DNA of 64,000 nt from Bedellia somnulentella (taxonomy: Eukaryota > Arthropoda > Insecta > Lepidoptera > Bedelliidae). The stretch covers positions 4,812,622 to 4,876,621 of the forward strand of contig OY755189.1 of NCBI GenBank assembly GCA_963576735.1, in the 5' to 3' direction. A program made the position numbers and the translations under genes. The notes under the pieces were generated by a model. The model searched no databases, was not told the origin of the DNA, and saw nothing but the letters and a program-made list of their open reading frames with translations. Each line of letters starts with the position of its first letter. Positions within the stretch are counted from its first letter, which is position 1. Below, piece after piece: positions 1-10,833 of the stretch.

Positions 1-14
1 GATCGTCTTTTCAG

Positions 15-887
15 AGTGTTTTCTTCACAACACGATGATTGTTTTTCATTTGAAGACATGCTTGATCTATGTTCTGTCATGAGCACTGACTGCTCAGAAG
101 AGGTTAAGGCAATCTGGGCTTTCAGGATATATGGTAACAGTTAAGCGCAAACACACTGAGCTGGGTTGTGTTGCCGGTCCGCCGTTATTGCCCGGCGACA
201 AGAAAACTAAACCGCCGACAAATAGTTGCCGACATATATCGGTGGCCCGGCGGGCTTAGTTTGTATTGCGCTTTAAACTTGTTGTTACAATAGGTTTAAG
301 TATATCAATGGTTTAAGTCTACTAATGGCTCCTAGAGATATTCACCAATTCGTCGGTCCATTTTATATTATATGCCGTGTAGTGCCGGCTTAGAATGTCG
401 CTACTCCTTTCTACCCACGGGTGTCGTAAGAGGCGACTAAGGGTATTGGGGCTTTTTATTGGATTTTTGGGCGATGCGGTTGGAGACCCATCACCGAAAA
501 CCTTTATTATACGATCTTTTCCCCACTCAACTTCCAAAAGTGGCTGAGGAATTTATAATACCTTAGCTCTGGCTACCCCTTCTAGGGAAATATAGCCGTG
601 AGTATATTGTATGTATTATGTATGTATGTATTTTGTGGAAATTTAATTGTTACTCAGATACAAGCAGTAAGAGGATAAATTTAATAAAAATATACATACT
701 CCTATTTAACATTATTTCTGTAAAATTTTTAATTCTATATGTAATAAGTTAATAAATTTCAGATATAGATGAAGATAACCAAATTTCATCCAAGGATATT
801 AGCGACATCGTAGATAGACTAACCCGGGATGATTCAAATCCTGAGAACATATTGGACAAGGAATCGAAAAATAAAATTGCAAAGACT
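15..887 (+). CDS. Calcium- and integrin-binding (CIB) family protein, two internal exons only
   Basis: Two exons with good splice signals: 15-133 (acceptor TTTCAG, donor GTAACA) and 763-887 (acceptor TTTCAG, donor GTAAGT). They join in phase to about 81 residues. The first exon ends in AFRIY and the second supplies DIDEDNQISSKD, a 12-residue EF-hand loop with Asp at positions 1, 3, 5 and 12. In CIB proteins the phrase FRIYD leads into the third EF-hand, whose last loop residue is Asp rather than Glu, so the match is specific. CIB proteins are small myristoylated calcium sensors that bind integrin tails and channel subunits. The start lies left of the window. The exon with the fourth EF-hand was not found downstream, so the gene is either interrupted by repeats or has a very long intron. 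The intron holds a SINE-A copy. Confidence 0.75.
375..632 (+). repeat. SINE-A copy, subfamily 2 (reference description)
   Basis: SINE-A is the dominant repeat here. It begins near GCTGTGTAGTGTCGGC, contains GGGCGATGCGGTTGGAGACC in the middle and ends TAGCCGTGAGTATATGTATG followed by ATGT units. Two subfamilies are visible: subfamily 1 has TCGGCTTAGAATAGCACTAC, subfamily 2 has CCGGCTTAGAATGTCACTAC and a CCCACGGGT motif. No convincing tRNA, 5S or 7SL head is seen. This copy is subfamily 2 and lies in the CIB intron. Confidence 0.85.
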
Positions 888-1237
888 GTAAGTCTCTATA
901 TTTTATATCTCCTATCAGTTTGTATCAATAAAACACTTGTGAAATACCAGCACTAGCGGAGGTATGGTTTAGGACCTACCAATACCATACCTCTAGATAA
1001 TATTATATGGTTACTTATTTTATTTTCAAATCAATGAGGAAGGTGCTCTATCATTGTAAATATGTACTTTTTGTCATTGTATAAAACAACCCCCAGGCGA
1101 CTTGCATTTCGACCTACTAAGAAATTATGCTAAATCTTCAAGTGTTTCATGGAGTCAAAGTTTTTCTTTTTAGAATATCCGAAAAACTTTTCTAAACTGT
1201 TCTGTTTGTTATTCTACCGACTTTTATTATAAGGTGT
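888..1237. other. Intron or intergenic, nothing recognised
   Basis: AT-rich sequence with no convincing exon or repeat. Confidence 0.4.
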
Positions 1238-1642
1238 TGTGGAGGAAAAGGGAAGATCTTCCGCCAGGCGGTGGTATGCCTGGGGACCGCGGTCCAACTG
1301 TATTAAGTTGGAACTTGTATATATAGTAAATGTTTTAGAAACTTCGATTGCGCTACATTACTCCCCCTCTAACAGGAAATTTTGACTCCATATCTTCGTG
1401 CCAGTGTGTGTATGTTCGACGGCCATGTATGCCGGAACCTCAATGCTGACTCCAACAGCCACGGTGTGGGTGCCCCGTTGCGTGTCCCATTGCTGCCGTG
1501 CTGCGAGTCGGGGTCACCAATGTGGAGGAAAAGGGAAGATCTTCCGCCAGGCGGTGGTATGCCTGGGGACCGCGGTCCAACTGTATTAAGTTGGAACTTG
1601 TATATATAGTAAATGTTTTAGAAACTTCGATTGCGCTACATT
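1238..1642. repeat. 122-bp direct repeats flanking 161 bp, hairpin-rich; miniature LTR-like element
   Basis: 1238-1359 recurs at 1521-1642 with no difference seen. Each repeat starts TGTGGAGG and ends near GCGCTACATT, so TG...CA ends of a tiny LTR (about 120 bp) are possible. In each copy, four palindromes follow one another: in the first copy GGAAGATCTTCC (1251-1262), CCAGGC/GCCTGG (1264-1283), GGACCGCGGTCC (1284-1295) and TCCAACT/AGTTGGA (1293-1312). The unit between the repeats is GC-richer than its surroundings and has no coding support. No target-site duplication could be assigned. A TRIM is one reading, a structured tandem duplication another. Confidence 0.6.
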
Positions 1643-3171
1643 GTTATCAGTTTCTATTAGAGGCGCTACCATAAAAGAAAACGCAAAAATAAAAGAAACG
1701 GTTTAAAGTACCCACTTTAAACTTACACACCCGTGCAGCGCCTTACTTATTGGGTAGTAACAAAAAATTGCTTAAAGGTACTCCTTCACGTGTACTGTAA
1801 CATTATGGATCGTCTTTGAGCATTACATTACAATAATACCTTCTTGACTGACGAGCATCCGCGTGTAATTCATACAATCACTCATATAATCATTACAAGG
1901 TGCGCATTGTAATGCTCGGTTCTCCTCCTTCACTGATGTAATGCTCAAATCTTTAACGTTGCATTACACGCGAATGCTCCCGGTGAGGAAGCACCTTAAG
2001 CGTTATTAATTGTACGTTCTACAGTTCTGTCCAATCAGTCACACCAGGACCGCCTACGTACTTGGACCACTAGGACTAGTTACAATTAATCTTGGGATAG
2101 CGGCGGGTTAAAACACGATGAGAAAACTTACGGACATGCTTTTCTTGAGAAATTCCTGGATTCAAATAAAGTTACGATGCAGTAGTTTTCATCCTACTTA
2201 CTTGCACCGTACTTTCAGGACCTGCTGACAAAATGTCATAGGAGAATTTCTCTGTTCTAGATAATCAACGAAATGAAACTCAGCAGTCACAACGAGGGCA
2301 TTGGACTTCACGAATTTCAGATAATAATATCAAAAATACCAGAGTTTCGCACCAGCTTCTATTTTAGATTATAAATATATGTATATATTTAAATATGTGT
2401 ATGTATATATTTACTTTTAATTTAATTCTCAATATTATATCATCATTGTAAAAATTTTGTTATTGTAAAAGTTTAATATAAATTAATATATGTATACGTG
2501 TAACATTTTTCTGCTTCAGTATGTTTTATATAAACAATTTATAAGTATTATTTTCTTATCCTATGACGAGACTTCCCACATAATCAAATTTTCTCAGAAA
2601 ATGTGAAACCCTTCTTCTAACCTCAATCTCTATATCGAAAAAATAAACAGTTTGTTTAACAAAGTTACTTTTTTTTATTCTTCATCTTTAAGGTCGTCTA
2701 CCTAATGTAAGCTAAACAAGGATTTTTATTGTATCTTCCAGCTAAAGTGCGCCCAGGTAAGGATGGAAATCGGCTGGTCCGGTCAACCGTGTTGGGTATC
2801 ACGGCTGGGTACTTGTATTTCACGTAGTAGCTAGGGAAGTTCAAATAGGATCTGCAATAAAGAAGACACCGATATAGTCTAGAAATGTACTACAAAAATA
2901 GGGTAAATGTTGAGGAAATTATGAAATCCTTGCGAGCAAAGTACGCACAAAAAGCAGGTTTTTTTTGCATTTGATATTGAAACTATAAAAATAAGGGGGA
3001 AAGTGGAGAAAAGCACCCTAACACCAGCAAAGCACGTCTTGGTATATGCAATGTAGTGTAAATAAATAATCTTTAATTAATATCCGTATTATGTTTTTTC
3101 GGTAGTATTTGAAGTTAATACAAGGAAAATATTTCGCTCACGAAACATTAATAATAAACATAAAGGAACAT
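1643..3171. other. Intergenic or intronic, non-coding apart from the motif cluster
   Basis: No gene recognised. The stretch contains the GAGCATTACA motif cluster at 1818-1979. A 15-bp open segment at 2742-2756 between TTCCAG and GTAAGG looks like a splice-flanked micro-exon but is unsupported. Confidence 0.4.
1818..1979. repeat. Cluster of five GAGCAT...TAAT motifs in both orientations
   Basis: GAGCATTACATTACAAT (1818), GAGCATCCGCGTGTAAT (1853), and in reverse ATTGTAATGCTC (1906-1917), GATGTAATGCTC (1935-1946) and CATTACACGCGAATGCTC (1962-1979). The second and fifth are near-exact inverted partners, so this may be the remnant of a foldback element. Confidence 0.5.
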
Positions 3172-3300
3172 CATCATCAGCCAATAGATGTCTACTGATC
3201 GACATAGAATTGTATAAGCTAGGCTGGATTATAATCTAGGCATCAGTACTTACTCTGTCATGTCCGGAGGGCACTGATAAGTGTATGATGATTCTCTAAA
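3172..3300 (+). repeat. Degenerate interspersed repeat (CATCATCATCAGCC type)
   Basis: The start CATCATCATCAGCCAATAG followed by a GTCTACTG...GACATAG phrase resembles a repeat common in lepidopteran genomes. A second fragment lies at the right edge (63885-63970). Confidence 0.45.
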
Positions 3301-3481
3301 GAAAGTCAAGGGATGGTAGCACTTAGGACGTCCTCTATAGTAGTCACGATGGCGTTGGCAAGCCTGAAACATGATTTTGACTAACCACAACTCGTCTAAT
3401 GGACATACAATTTTATAAAGGACGTTTATTTAGAGAATCTGTTCACTCAAATAATATATATACGCGAGCCAGTCCTTGTCA

Positions 3482-3700
3482 GAAATGTCGAATGGCTGTT
3501 CATAATGCTGTTCTGGTTCCCACGCTGATGTGGTAGTGAATGTTGGGCATGGGTGAAGAATCATGAAAGTAGAGTGAATGCAGTGGAAATGAAGAATAAT
3601 GAATGTAAGGGAAGCAAGTGAGATTTGTCGAGATCGTGCTAAGTGGCGATCGATAGTCTCTGCCTACCCCAATGGGAATAATAGGCGTGAGTATAAGTAA
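3482..3700 (+). mobile_element. RTE-like LINE 3' fragment, internally deleted
   Basis: Matches the 3' coding end of the RTE-like LINE at 7078-7845 on the other strand: it holds the segment leading to the AVEMR codons, then after a deletion the final CQDRTKWRSIVSAYPNG region and the CGTGAGTATA tail. Stops interrupt the frame. Confidence 0.75.
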
Positions 3701-3997
3701 GTATAAAAAACAATATCCCTTCAATCCGTATGGTGTAAGTTCTAGTGTCTATTACTGGAGCGTAGCTCGAAAATTAAAATAGTTTCTTTTCATTTCTAGA
3801 ATAGCAGAGAAGAGGAAAATCAAAACTTCCTCGTTTACAAGACGAATTACGCGTCTTCAATCTTAGTTCAAACGGGTATGTTCGGTACTCGTGAGCTAGC
3901 AAACGTTATTTTGCCATATAAACTATTTCTAGAGAATTTCTAGGCTATTAAATAAAAATAAAATGTTCGGCGTGGACAACCCTTATAATAATAATAA

Positions 3998-6900
3998 TAA
4001 AAGGAAAGGAGGCCAAGGCTGCCCCGAGTTCCTCTCAGCATCAAGGTTCGGGATGTCGTTGAGGCCGTCAATAACATGCTGCCCTCATTTTTAGAGAGCA
4101 GCATGGACCTTTGGGATACGGATTCAATTCTCTTTGGCGCCGCAATGACAGTTTGTCAATTTGTCGGCGTCAGGATGCCGCCAACAAGAGCTGGTGGCTC
4201 CCGCCAGGCTGGCAGTACTAGTCCCAGGACTAGAACTAGACCAGCCTGGATGAGGCGGATTGAAAGCCGTATCACAAGGGCCAGGGTCCTCATCGGCAAA
4301 CTGACCAGCTTCAGATCAGGCAACAATAGGCCGAGGGTGATGCGCTTCGTCAGGGAGGCATTCCCTGGTGAGAATGTCTTTGACAACTCACCGGAGTTTG
4401 CCTGTAGACTGGTGGAGCGCATCGATGATCTGAAGCAGAAGATCGCTGCTTGGGGTAAGCGAATTAGGCGATATTCTGAAAGGGTAAAGAGGTACCAACA
4501 GAATCGTCTCTTCATGAGTGACCAGAAGAAGTTCTACAGAACTTTGGAGCGTCCCGACGTGGTTACGACAGGTCAGCGACCGGAAAAAGCCGATGTAGTA
4601 GCCTTTTGGCGTGGGCTTTGGTCGCTGCCTGTTGATCACGAAGAGGGCCGATGGTTCGAGGCGGTCGAGGGAGCGTGCGAGCCCATAGCGCCCATGAACC
4701 CCGTCAACATATCCGAGGAGGATGTGGTGGCTGCGATCCGTAAGGCTCCGAACTGGAAAAGTCCGGGGCCGGACGGATTGCACCATTACTGGTTGAAGGG
4801 GTTCACGCGCTGTCACGCTACTCTCGCCCGTCAGTTCCAAATCGCCCTCGAGAGTGGGACGCTCCCGAACTTCTTAACTACTGGGGTCACTCATTTAGCT
4901 CCAAAGAGCGATGCTACCGCGGATCCATCACAATACCGCCCCATTACTTGTCTTTGTACAATTTACAAGACCTTGACATCCGTTCTGAGCTCCAAGATTA
5001 CTCAACACATTGTTGATAACAATGTGATCTCTGGAGCTCAGAACGGATGTAGGGGCGGTAGTCGCGGTAGCAAGGAGCTGCTCCTCATCGATGCGGTCGT
5101 AGGCCAACTGGTCAAACGCAACCGTCGGAACTTCTCCGCTGGCTGGATAGACTACAGGAAGGCGTTCGATTCGGTACCTCATACATGGCTCATGAGGGTC
5201 CTCGAGCTGTACAAAATTGATAGTGCAGTTCGACACTTCCTCGGGCAATGTATGGGGTGCTGGAGAACGATCCTGAGTTTAGACGGTCAGCGGATGACGG
5301 ATGCGGATGACCAAATTGATATAAGGCGAGGGATTTTCCAGGGCGATTGCCTGAGTCCAGTTTGGTTTTGCTTGGCCCTGAATCCTCTAAGTACACTCTT
5401 GGAGAATTCGGGGACGGGCTTTCAGTTTAGGAGAGGCGGACCACGCTTGCCTCATCTCCTTTACATGGATGACCTGAAGCTTTACGCCCCCACGGCTGAC
5501 AGATTGGCGGAGCTACTGACGATCACTAACGATTTCAGTGGTTCCGTCAAGATGGAGCTCGGGGTCGATAAGTGTGCGGTCATTCATGTTGAGAAGGGGC
5601 ATGTCGTGCACTCTGGTGTCGATGTCGGCACCAATCATTTGAGGGCACTCTCCGAGGCTGAAACATACCGGTATCTGGGCATGTCACAAACCATCGGTGT
5701 GAAGGTGGCAGACGTGAAACAGGGTGTTTGCGAGGAGTTTTATGAACGCCTGAAAAGTGTGCTTAATAGCTACTTGTCAGGCGTTAATAAGATCCGAGCC
5801 ATTAACTCCTGGGTCATGCCTGTACTGATGTACACATTTGGCGTGCTCAGATGGACTCAGACCGAACTCGACGCTCTGGACAGACGAGTCCGCACGATGA
5901 TGACCTTTCATCGAATGCATCATCCGAGGTCGTCGGTTATGAGATTGTATATCCCGCGGAAGTGTGGTGGTCGAGGCCTCTTGAGTGCCAAAACCATGCA
6001 CAACCGCGAAGTATGCAACCTCAGAAACTATTTTTTGACGATGACGGATGATAGTATTCGGGGAGAGGTGGTCGCTAGTGATAAAGGACTGACTCCCTTA
6101 TCGTTGGCCTCACAGGATTGGCGAACCCCGGAGGTACTTAGCACCTCTGATCGGGAGTCCGTATGGAAAGAGAAGGAGCTGCACGGGAGGTTTTACAAGG
6201 TACTTCACGAACCTTTCGTGGACCGTAAAGCCTCCCTGCATTGGCTGCGTTTCGGGGACCTCTTTGGGGAAACCGAAGGTTTTGTCTGTGCAATACAGGA
6301 CCAGGTTATCAAGACGCGGAACTATCGGAAATACATCCTAAAGGACGGTACCACAGACATCTGTCGAGCATGTGGCCGTCCCGGAGAGTCACTTAGGCAT
6401 GTTATTTCCGGTTGTTCGGCTCTTGCTAACACTGAGTACTTGCACAGGCACAACCAAGCAGCCAAAATCCTGCATCAGGAGCTCGCTCTAAAATACGGAC
6501 TCTTGCAACAGAGGCTGCCGTATTACAAGTATCTGCCGGAGCCAATCCTAGAAAACGACCGTGCCAAAATCTATTGGGACCGATCCGTTATCACGGACAG
6601 GACTATTCTAGCGAATAAGCCTGATATCGTGGTATGGGATCGGTCGCAGTCGAGGGTGTTTCTAGTGGATGTCACTATCCCTCATGACGAGGGTCTCGTG
6701 AAAGCCGAAACCGAGAAGCGTCGGAAATATCTCGATCTGGCTCACGAGATTACCGACATGTGGGGTGTGACTTCGACAGAAATAATCCCAATTGTTTTGT
6801 CCGCGAACGGGTTAATTCCAACCAGTCTCGCGACCAACTTGAGGCGGTTGGATTTCTGTGGCGTGTCGGTTCCAGCACAAATGCAGAAAGCGGTGCTGCT

Positions 6901-7056
6901 CGATACGGCTCGGATCGTCCGTCGGTTCTTGAACCTGACTCCCTGACCCCGACCGACTGTGCTCTTGTCGGGGAGTCCCGCCTCTCCCATTTAAAATTTA
7001 TATTTTCATTTTCGGCCATGGGAGAGGCGAGAAACAAAAATGTTTTCCGAAATAAT
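3998..7056 (+). mobile_element. Dong-like R4-clade non-LTR retrotransposon in a TAA repeat
   Basis: The single long reading frame (4076-6946) is followed by about 110 bp of 3' UTR. The element is bracketed by TAATAATAATAATAA on the left (3986-4000) and AATAATAATAAA on the right (7048-7060). Dong elements of Bombyx insert specifically into TAA repeats, so target and protein agree. The reading frame is open right back to the left TAA, which suggests the copy is 5' truncated. Confidence 0.8.
4076..6946 (+). CDS. Reverse transcriptase with restriction-like endonuclease (R4/Dong type)
   Basis: A 956-residue protein with no internal stop. The RT domain occupies roughly residues 190-560, including the segment SPGPDGLHHYWLKG, a GIFQGDCLSP motif and the catalytic YMDD (463-466). 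Near residues 762-780 a zinc-knuckle-like Cys/His cluster (CRACGR...H...C) precedes KPDIVVWD...VFLVDVTIP (around 848-870), the PD-(D/E)XK signature of the restriction-like endonuclease found at the C terminus in R2 and R4 clades. There is no apurinic-type endonuclease. The ATG at 4076 is the first in frame, but about 25 further codons are open upstream to the TAA repeat, so the true N terminus, including DNA-binding zinc fingers, is probably missing. Base composition is richer in GC than its surroundings, as expected of a recent arrival. Confidence 0.88.
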   Translation: MLPSFLESSMDLWDTDSILFGAAMTVCQFVGVRMPPTRAGGSRQAGSTSPRTRTRPAWMRRIESRITRARVLIGKLTSFRSGNNRPRVMRFVREAFPGENVFDNSPEFACRLVERIDDLKQKIAAWGKRIRRYSERVKRYQQNRLFMSDQKKFYRTLERPDVVTTGQRPEKADVVAFWRGLWSLPVDHEEGRWFEAVEGACEPIAPMNPVNISEEDVVAAIRKAPNWKSPGPDGLHHYWLKGFTRCHATLARQFQIALESGTLPNFLTTGVTHLAPKSDATADPSQYRPITCLCTIYKTLTSVLSSKITQHIVDNNVISGAQNGCRGGSRGSKELLLIDAVVGQLVKRNRRNFSAGWIDYRKAFDSVPHTWLMRVLELYKIDSAVRHFLGQCMGCWRTILSLDGQRMTDADDQIDIRRGIFQGDCLSPVWFCLALNPLSTLLENSGTGFQFRRGGPRLPHLLYMDDLKLYAPTADRLAELLTITNDFSGSVKMELGVDKCAVIHVEKGHVVHSGVDVGTNHLRALSEAETYRYLGMSQTIGVKVADVKQGVCEEFYERLKSVLNSYLSGVNKIRAINSWVMPVLMYTFGVLRWTQTELDALDRRVRTMMTFHRMHHPRSSVMRLYIPRKCGGRGLLSAKTMHNREVCNLRNYFLTMTDDSIRGEVVASDKGLTPLSLASQDWRTPEVLSTSDRESVWKEKELHGRFYKVLHEPFVDRKASLHWLRFGDLFGETEGFVCAIQDQVIKTRNYRKYILKDGTTDICRACGRPGESLRHVISGCSALANTEYLHRHNQAAKILHQELALKYGLLQQRLPYYKYLPEPILENDRAKIYWDRSVITDRTILANKPDIVVWDRSQSRVFLVDVTIPHDEGLVKAETEKRRKYLDLAHEITDMWGVTSTEIIPIVLSANGLIPTSLATNLRRLDFCGVSVPAQMQKAVLLDTARIVRRFLNLTP

Positions 7057-7077
7057 AATAAAACTCTTTATTGCACA

Positions 7078-7855
7078 TTACAAAAAAAAACATACATACA
7101 TACATATTCTCACGCCGTTAGTTCCCATTGGGGTAGGCAGAGACTATCGATCGCCACTTTGTACGATCCTGGCAAACCTCTCTAGCTTCATTCACATCCA
7201 TCAATCTTTTCATACATGCTCTTTTATTCTTCGTACTTCGGACACCTGCCTTTTTGAGCACATTTTCTATTTGATCTAAATGTGTCCTCCGAGGTCGTCC
7301 TCTACTAACATTACCTTCCACATTGGCTCTATATATCTCTTTCACCACTTTACTGTCATCCATCCTCTCTATGTGCCCAAACCATCTCAACATTCCTTTT
7401 TCTATCTTTCTTACAATATCATCTTTTACACCACACCTTTCACGAATCACATCATTCCTCACACGATCACATAACCTTACATTACAAACTTTTCTGAGGG
7501 ATCTCATTTCTACTGCATTTACTCTGCTTTCATGCTTCTTCTGCCACACCCAACATTCACTGCCATACATAAGCGTAGGAACGAGGACAGCATCATGCAC
7601 AGCCATTCGGGCCTTTTCGGACACCGATTGACTAGACATGAGACTATCCAGTGCTCCATTTACCGCATTACCCTTTTTTACTCTTCTTTCAATGTCTTCA
7701 TCACACTTTCCATCCCTAGTAAACAAACTTCCCAGATATACGAACTCTTTCACTTGTTCCACTTTCTTACCATTGATCTCAATCACGCATTCAGTCATAT
7801 TCTCCTCTCTCTCAAAAACCATGGTTTTGGTTTTATCCAAAACAAAAAACAACAA
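7078..7855 (-). pseudogene. RTE-like LINE, 3' terminal fragment (RT C-terminal region)
   Basis: On the minus strand an open frame (7118-7855, about 245 residues) encodes the region after the RT palm: VYLGSLFTRDG, VLVPTLMYGSECW, GMLRWFGHIERM and RPRRTHLDQIENV, ending SIVSAYPNGN. These phrases are typical of lepidopteran endonuclease-reverse transcriptase C termini. The catalytic domain is absent, so this is a 5' truncated dead copy. The 3' end is followed by ACGGCGTGAG and ATGT units. It lies just downstream of the Dong-like element. Confidence 0.85.
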
Positions 7856-8109
7856 TTACAAAAAAAGATCGGTACAAAAGCCAAAGTACAACTGGCGGTC
7901 TTATCACTAAGAGCGATCTCTTCCAGACAACCCATTACGTGGAAGTATAAAAAATGCTCGTTATAAATCTATTCTCAGCCCTACCGAATGTGTATGCATA
8001 ATTTCATTTAGATCCAGTAAGTATATGTGACAATGCAATAACAACGTAGCAATTTTAATTTTATTTTACGATCTTTAAAATAATAATACTTAATAATAAT
8101 TTCATTTTC

Positions 8110-8305
8110 ATTCAACTTGCAAAAGTGGCTGAGGAATTTCTTATTCTAAAGCTCAGGCTACCCCTTCTAGGGATTTACAAGTAAGTATAACCGTAGTAAG
8201 AGTAGAGATGCATGTTTCGAAATTATTAATGCTGGCGGGATATAGAAACATTATACACTAATGTGTAGTGCCGGTATTGCTTAGAATAGCACTACCCTAC
8301 TCTGA
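8110..8305 (+). repeat. SINE-A pieces
   Basis: 8110-8205 is the 3' half (CAACTTGCAAAAGTGGCTGA to TACAAGTAAGTATAACCGT). 8258-8305 is a separate degenerate 5' piece (GTGTAGTGCCGGTATTGC). Confidence 0.6.
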
Positions 8306-9147
8306 GTACTCTGAGTTCAATCAGGCGTGAAAATTTTATTGGTCTAATTTTTCCGGGATAAAAAGTATCCTATGTTACAATTTTGGTCATTATCTAGCAT
8401 TCTGCTAAATTTCATTCATATACATTCTGTAATTGAGAAGCCTTTTTACCTCAAACACACAAACATCCAAACATCTAAACTTTCACATTTATAATTATAA
8501 TATTAATAGGCTTAGATTATAAAATACTGGGAATCTCAATATTAACCTACTTACCTCATAAAACATGTCAATTTCGTACTTCCGAGCTTTGTCTACAAAT
8601 AATATATCTACATCCCCCATCTCTATGAAATTTATTATGAAGAACAGTGGTTTTTTTCTTGGTTAATTTACTTTATAATTTTGAAATATGTTAGTTTTGA
8701 AATATTTATTGCAAAATATGATTTAAATATTTAAATAAATAATTAAAAATAGATAAGGCAGAAGTGCAATGCAGAGAGTACGGTATAATAGTATAATAGT
8801 CATAGAGATAATAATCATTATGTAGTTTTTGTAAATAATTCACTTGACATCACCATTTTCAAGTGCATTATTTTATGAGAGACTATCGGTTTAAATTATT
8901 GTTAAGAAAGTGGTCTCCTACCGTATAAGTCAAACACATTATTAATATATATTCATATTTGCAGATGTATTTTAAATGTATGTATGTATGTAAAAAGTTA
9001 AGTTTAGCAAACTGCGCTTTCAAAAATGGGGTCGACCTTTTCCGTTGTTTGATATTTTATTGATAACGTGATTTATGTGGACAAATCAGTGTGGATAATT
9101 TAGGGTTGATTTGGTTACAGAATCAGACAGGGACGTTGTGACACTAT
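8306..9147. other. Intergenic, nothing recognised
   Basis: AT-rich, no coding signal; a short ATGT run near 8980. Confidence 0.4.
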
Positions 9148-9315
9148 TTGAACGATGGTGCGATATGTTCCCACAAAGGGACTCGAACCTTCCCTACATA
9201 GGGTGATCTGGCCTTAGTTCACCACGCTGACCAAGTGCGGGTTAGTAGACTAACGACTACTACCGTGATAATAGCCCGTACCAACGGCTTAACGTGCCCT
9301 ACGTAATCATCCTAA
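9148..9315 (-). repeat. SINE-B 3' fragment, reverse orientation
   Basis: On the minus strand it matches the downstream part of the tRNA-headed SINE at 20698-21012: GTAGTCGTTAGTC, a GGCCAGATCACCCTA-like segment and the GGTGGG end, all degenerate. The tRNA-like head is absent. Confidence 0.55.
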
Positions 9316-9339
9316 TATAAAATAGGCAACTATAAAATA

Positions 9340-9732
9340 GTTTATTATGGTCGTTCTTTTATGGCAACGGCAAGGCAGAAACGAACGTCGAACTGACAAT
9401 GACAATGACAGTCATGACGTGACAGCCTTGACAGCTTACATCAAAATGCAGGAATTGAGACGTCAAAACAAATTCTCAATTTTTTGTTTTCCTGTTTTCT
9501 TCTTCTATTTAATAAAAAATCCATTTAACAACGCATTTGTTAAGCAAACTGTTTATAAAGTTACTGTATCAATAGCATAAATATCGCAAAGTTGTTACAT
9601 CACTTGTTATTTAAAAGAACCTAAGTTAAAGTTGTTATTTTGGGAAGACTATTTCTGGCTGCTCTACTCTACATTTAGTGCTTTGGAATTAATTTTGACT
9701 TGGGTACCGGGAAATATGATTATAATTAACGG
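9340..9732 (+). promoter_or_regulatory. Possible promoter and 5' non-coding exon of the tamo-like gene
   Basis: A repeat-free, less AT-rich patch with a TGACGTGA (CRE-like) motif near 9416 and a consensus donor GTAAGTACCC at about 9732. A matching acceptor TTTTAG at 17840 lies 32 bp before the tamo start codon, giving an 8.1-kb first intron. Pure inference from splice signals; no other evidence ties the two together. Confidence 0.25.
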
Positions 9733-10390
9733 TAAGTACCCTAAATCGCTAAACAAAACATCGAATTATTATATTTTTCACTCTAAATTTATTATTACGT
9801 GGGAGTAGTATTTTACAGCCATATGTGAGGGTTGTAACACGTACCATACAGTTTTATTCTCTAGATCAGTACATAAAACTGGTACATCTTCAACAAATGG
9901 GCCTTGTATGCCATATACTATTTAAGATATACAATAAGAAAGTTTTTCAACCAAATATGAAACCAATAAGAATTTGTTATGTATCTTAGTAACAGCTTAC
10001 AAATTTCTTATTCAAGGTAACAAGTTATTGTCAATATATGTTATGAGTCTTTTCTGTTTATAATTTGTTTTATACTTTTAAATAGACATTACCGAGAGGA
10101 AGACAAAATACATTAACAACTTCATATTTTCATATATCTGAGAGTTGTTGCTCTAAGTCAAAGTTTCAGTAAAAAAATTCTGTTTCCATATTGGAAATGG
10201 TAATTGTGTAGAATAGGGTGAGTGTTCAGAGAGTTGTAAAACTGGGATTACTTCTGACTCTCTATACAAAATTCCATGTGAACTTATCAAATATTACTGA
10301 AAACTATATCCACTAGAATAATCCATCTATGCATCTCATATTGAAACTATATTTATATGAACACTAGCTGAAACTACAAATATTGTTACA
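9733..10390. other. Non-coding, nothing recognised
   Basis: AT-rich stretch with no repeat or exon I can support; possibly the start of the first tamo intron. Confidence 0.35.
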
Positions 10391-10633
10391 AACATACATA
10401 TACTCACGGCTATAAATCTCTATAAAGGGTAGCCAGAGCTAAGGAATTGAGATTCCTCAGTCACTTTTGGTAGTTGGGTGGGGAAAAAATAGTAAAATAA
10501 AGGTTGTTGGTGATGGCTCTCCAACCGCATCGCCCAAAAATCCCTTAAAAAGCCCCAATACCGTTAGTCGCCTTTTACGTACACCCACCAGAAGAAATGA
10601 CATAGTGCTATTCTAATGTGACACTACACAACA
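10391..10633 (-). repeat. SINE-A copy, subfamily 1
   Basis: Near full length in reverse, from the CATACATATACTCACGGC tail to ACACTACACA. Confidence 0.85.
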
Positions 10634-10833
10634 AATACTACAATACAAATATTGTTCTGCCATATAAATTATTCCAAAGTTAATGATAGTTGATAAAATA
10701 AAAACAAAACATTGGGGTGTAAAACTCTTATCACTTAGGAGTGTATAAATAATTATAAACTTCATTTAAATTGGTGCAGCCGTCTCAGAGAAGTTTGGTG
10801 ACAAACAATGTGGTACATGAATTTTATGTATTA

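Noticed and set aside
2742..2756. 15-bp micro-exon (TTCCAG ... GTAAGG) for the CIB gene
   Set aside because: Five codons with no match to the expected fourth EF-hand; splice-like borders alone are not enough.
3780..3880. Exon after TTTCTAG at 3800
   Set aside because: The open frame has no family resemblance and no good donor; it is not the missing CIB exon.
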